In this document: in pieces, positions 12,568 through 13,862 of the stretch
Layout: each line of letters begins with the position of its first letter
Numbering within the stretch: position 1 is the first letter of the stretch
Assembly: GCA_937926025.1 (NCBI GenBank)
Contig: CALANQ010000342.1
Span: 1-13,862 of the forward strand
Origin: an uncultured Acidimicrobiales bacterium
GTDB taxonomy: Bacteria > Actinomycetota > Acidimicrobiia > Acidimicrobiales > Iamiaceae
DNA length: 13,862 nt
Direction of reading: 5' to 3'
Made by a program: the position numbers and the translations under genes
The notes under the pieces: generated by a model
What the model saw: the letters and a program-made list of their open reading frames with translations, nothing else
Database searches by the model: none
What the model was told of the DNA's origin: nothing

Positions 12568-13697
12568 GCGTCGGCGCCGGAGCCGAGCGGATCCGGGCTG
12601 TCGCGGTCGTCCCAGAAGCCGTCGGGCACGGTGACCGGGCGCGGCCCGTGCTGGTGGCCCCGCGGCAGGCCGATGGACTCCGGTGGGAGCTCCACCGTGG
12701 GGTCCAGCTCGTCGAGGATCGCCTCGAACTGGTCCAGCGTGTCGGCCTGGACCAGCCGCTTCCGGACGGCCGGGCCCACGGGGTAGCCCTGCAGGTACCA
12801 GCCGACGTGCTTGCGGATGTCCTTCACGCCCACGTGGTCGCCGTGCCACTCGGCCAGGCGCCGGGCGTGGTCGCGCAGGGTGGCGGCCACCACCGCCATC
12901 GGCGGGGCCGAGTCCACGGCCTCGCCCCGGAACGCCGCCGCCAGATCGCCGAACAGCCAGGGCCGCCCGAGGCAGCCGCGGCCCACCACCACGCCGTCGC
13001 AGCCGGTCTCGTCGACCATGCGCAGCGCGTCGGCGGCCACCCAGATGTCGCCGTTGCCGAGCACCGGCACGTCGTGCACCGCCTCCTTGAGGCGGGCGAT
13101 GGCGCTCCAGTCGGCGCGCCCCGAGTAGGCCTGCTCCGCGGTGCGGGCGTGGAGCGCCACGGCGGCGGCGCCCTGGGCCTCGGCGATGGGACCGGCGTCC
13201 AGGTAGGTGAGGTGGTCGTCATCGATGCCCATGCGCAGCTTGACGGTGACCGGCACGTCGCCGGCGCCCTTGACCGCCGCCCCCACCACCTGGGCGAAGA
13301 GGGTGCGCCGCCAGGGCAGCGCCGACCCGCCACCGTGACGGGTGACCTTGCGGACGGGGCAGCCGAAGTTGAGGTCGATGTGCTCGGCGCCCTGCTCGGC
13401 CACCAGCTGGCGCGCCGCGTCGTGCATGACCGCCGGGTTGGTGCCGTAGAGCTGGATCGACCGGGGCTGCTCGCCGGGGCCGAACCGGGCCAGGGAGAAC
13501 GTCTTCTCCTGGCGCTCCACCAGCCCGCGGGCCGCGATCATCTCGCTGACGTACAGCCCGGCGCCGTGCGTGCGGCAGAGGTCGCGGAACACGGCGTTGG
13601 TGACGCCGGCCATCGGCGCCAGCACCACCGGGGGCCACACCTCGTGCGGGCCGATCTGCAGGCTGCGGGCCTCGGTGGCGGTGGAGGGGGCGGACAT
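12549..13697 (-). CDS. dusB: tRNA-dihydrouridine synthase (DusB-like)
   Basis: A 382-residue FMN enzyme that reduces specific uridines in tRNA to dihydrouridine using NAD(P)H, in the cytoplasm. Seen: TIM-barrel start VVLAPMAGVTNAVFRDLCR (24-42), EMI after YVS (52-54), IQLYGTNP (81-88), IDLNFGCPVRKVTRHGGGSAL (107-127) with the proton-donor Cys113, VTVKLRMGID (150-159), ALHARTAEQAYSGRADW (181-197), VLGNGDIW (212-219) and VVVGRGCLGRPWLF (236-249) for the FMN phosphate. The helical C-terminal domain ends at about 330, followed by a Pro/Gly/Asp-rich tail of about 50 residues. ATG 13697 is preferred over an in-frame GTG at 13721. The terminal 19 bp overlap the convergent 212-aa gene. Confidence 0.95.
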   Translation of the reverse strand: MSAPSTATEARSLQIGPHEVWPPVVLAPMAGVTNAVFRDLCRTHGAGLYVSEMIAARGLVERQEKTFSLARFGPGEQPRSIQLYGTNPAVMHDAARQLVAEQGAEHIDLNFGCPVRKVTRHGGGSALPWRRTLFAQVVGAAVKGAGDVPVTVKLRMGIDDDHLTYLDAGPIAEAQGAAAVALHARTAEQAYSGRADWSAIARLKEAVHDVPVLGNGDIWVAADALRMVDETGCDGVVVGRGCLGRPWLFGDLAAAFRGEAVDSAPPMAVVAATLRDHARRLAEWHGDHVGVKDIRKHVGWYLQGYPVGPAVRKRLVQADTLDQFEAILDELDPTVELPPESIGLPRGHQHGPRPVTVPDGFWDDRDSPDPLGSGADAYTSGG

Positions 13698-13753
13698 GGC
13701 GGCATCCAGCGTGCCAGCCACCGGCCCCGAATCCGAACTCCGATGGCCGATCC

Positions 13754-13806
13754 GCCCCGGTGAGCCCGGGCGGGACCGGGATCGGGAGCGGGTTCGGGAC
13801 CGGGGC
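13754..13806. other. GGG-N3 array with G-quadruplex potential inside an inverted repeat
   Basis: The plus strand has G tracts at 13768-13770, 13772-13774, 13778-13780, 13784-13786, 13790-13792, 13796-13798 and 13802-13805, with loops of 1, 3, 3, 3, 3 and 3 nt. GCCCCGGT (13754-13761) and ACCGGGGC (13799-13806) flank it as a perfect 8-bp inverted repeat. It lies between the stop of the minus-strand gene at the window edge and the dusB start. The transcript from the minus strand is C-rich there, which could also suit a Rho loading site or terminator. Confidence 0.6.
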
Positions 13807-13807
13807 C

Positions 13808-13862
13808 TCAGGTCTGCGGTTCGCCCGGCAGGTCCAGCCCGGCGGCGGCGAGCATGCGGCGG
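13808..13862 (-). CDS. C-terminal end of an unidentified protein (partial)
   Basis: The last 17 codons before a TGA at 13810-13808, reading ...RMLAAAGLDLPGEPQT. The frame is open to the window edge. There is too little sequence to name a family. The orientation and the 110-bp gap suggest it lies upstream of dusB on the same strand, possibly with termination in the G-tract region. It could also be a non-coding frame. Confidence 0.45.
   Translation of the reverse strand, partial: RRMLAAAGLDLPGEPQT

Noticed and set aside
11355..13763. An 802-codon plus-strand open frame
   Set aside because: It is an alternate frame of the membrane protein and the 212-aa gene, then antisense to dusB. The real frames show family motifs or coupled starts; this one does not.
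1..13862. CRISPR array, tRNA or rRNA genes, insertion sequences, prophage or toxin-antitoxin genes
   Set aside because: Searched by eye on both strands; no spaced repeats, clover-leaf or rRNA segments, transposase or integrase motifs were found.

Overview
This is a very GC-rich (roughly three quarters G+C by eye) bacterial chromosome segment with ordinary housekeeping genes. Codon bias, GTG starts, GTGA/ATGA stop-start overlaps, several TANNNT boxes lying 6-9 nt before start codons (leaderless-type starts), and the style of SerRS, PurF and PurM all point to Actinomycetota. My best guess is the class Acidimicrobiia; that placement is an inference from memory of the families. I see no rRNA, tRNA, CRISPR array, insertion sequence or phage gene.

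Left third, minus strand (read from high to low coordinates): serS (3962-5239) and a SAM methyltransferase (3304-3960) are separated by one base. Then comes a 276-bp non-coding stretch, then cysteine dioxygenase (2419-3027) overlapping a single-domain rhodanese (2048-2422) by 4 nt, a 104-aa conserved-looking protein of unknown function (1679-1993), pdxH (1015-1668), a membrane-anchored TlpA-like thioredoxin (305-949) and the start of a CcdA-type membrane protein (1-300, cut by the window edge). The themes are cysteine/sulfur catabolism, PLP supply and thiol-disulfide chemistry. The 276-bp stretch is the most structured non-coding DNA here. It holds an AT-rich dyad, a good promoter, a possible leaderless 19-codon ORF with a Cys codon near its end, and a perfect 13-bp GC hairpin ahead of the cysteine dioxygenase ribosome binding site.

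Middle: divergent from serS, on the plus strand, lies a two-gene ABC-2 exporter (ATPase 5313-6305, permease 6302-7057, 4-nt overlap). It converges on the minus-strand purine genes purF (8220-9820) then purM (7139-8173). The convergence zone (7058-7138) holds 3.7 copies of a heptamer inside an inverted repeat. PurF is complete in homology but split by a one-base frameshift at about 9636-9643, close to its N-terminus. This is either a sequence error or a real lesion in de novo purine synthesis.

Right third: divergent from purF is a plus-strand 679-aa polytopic membrane protein of the PTPS-related/YfhO-like kind (9893-11932), overlapped by 4 nt by a 212-aa protein I do not recognise (11929-12567). 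The latter's 3' end overlaps by 19 bp the end of minus-strand dusB (12549-13697). Upstream of dusB is a 110-bp gap with a strong G-quadruplex-type GGG-N3 array, then the last codons of another minus-strand gene at the window edge.

The best candidate for something not yet described is the cysteine dioxygenase leader. The most actionable anomaly is the purF frameshift.
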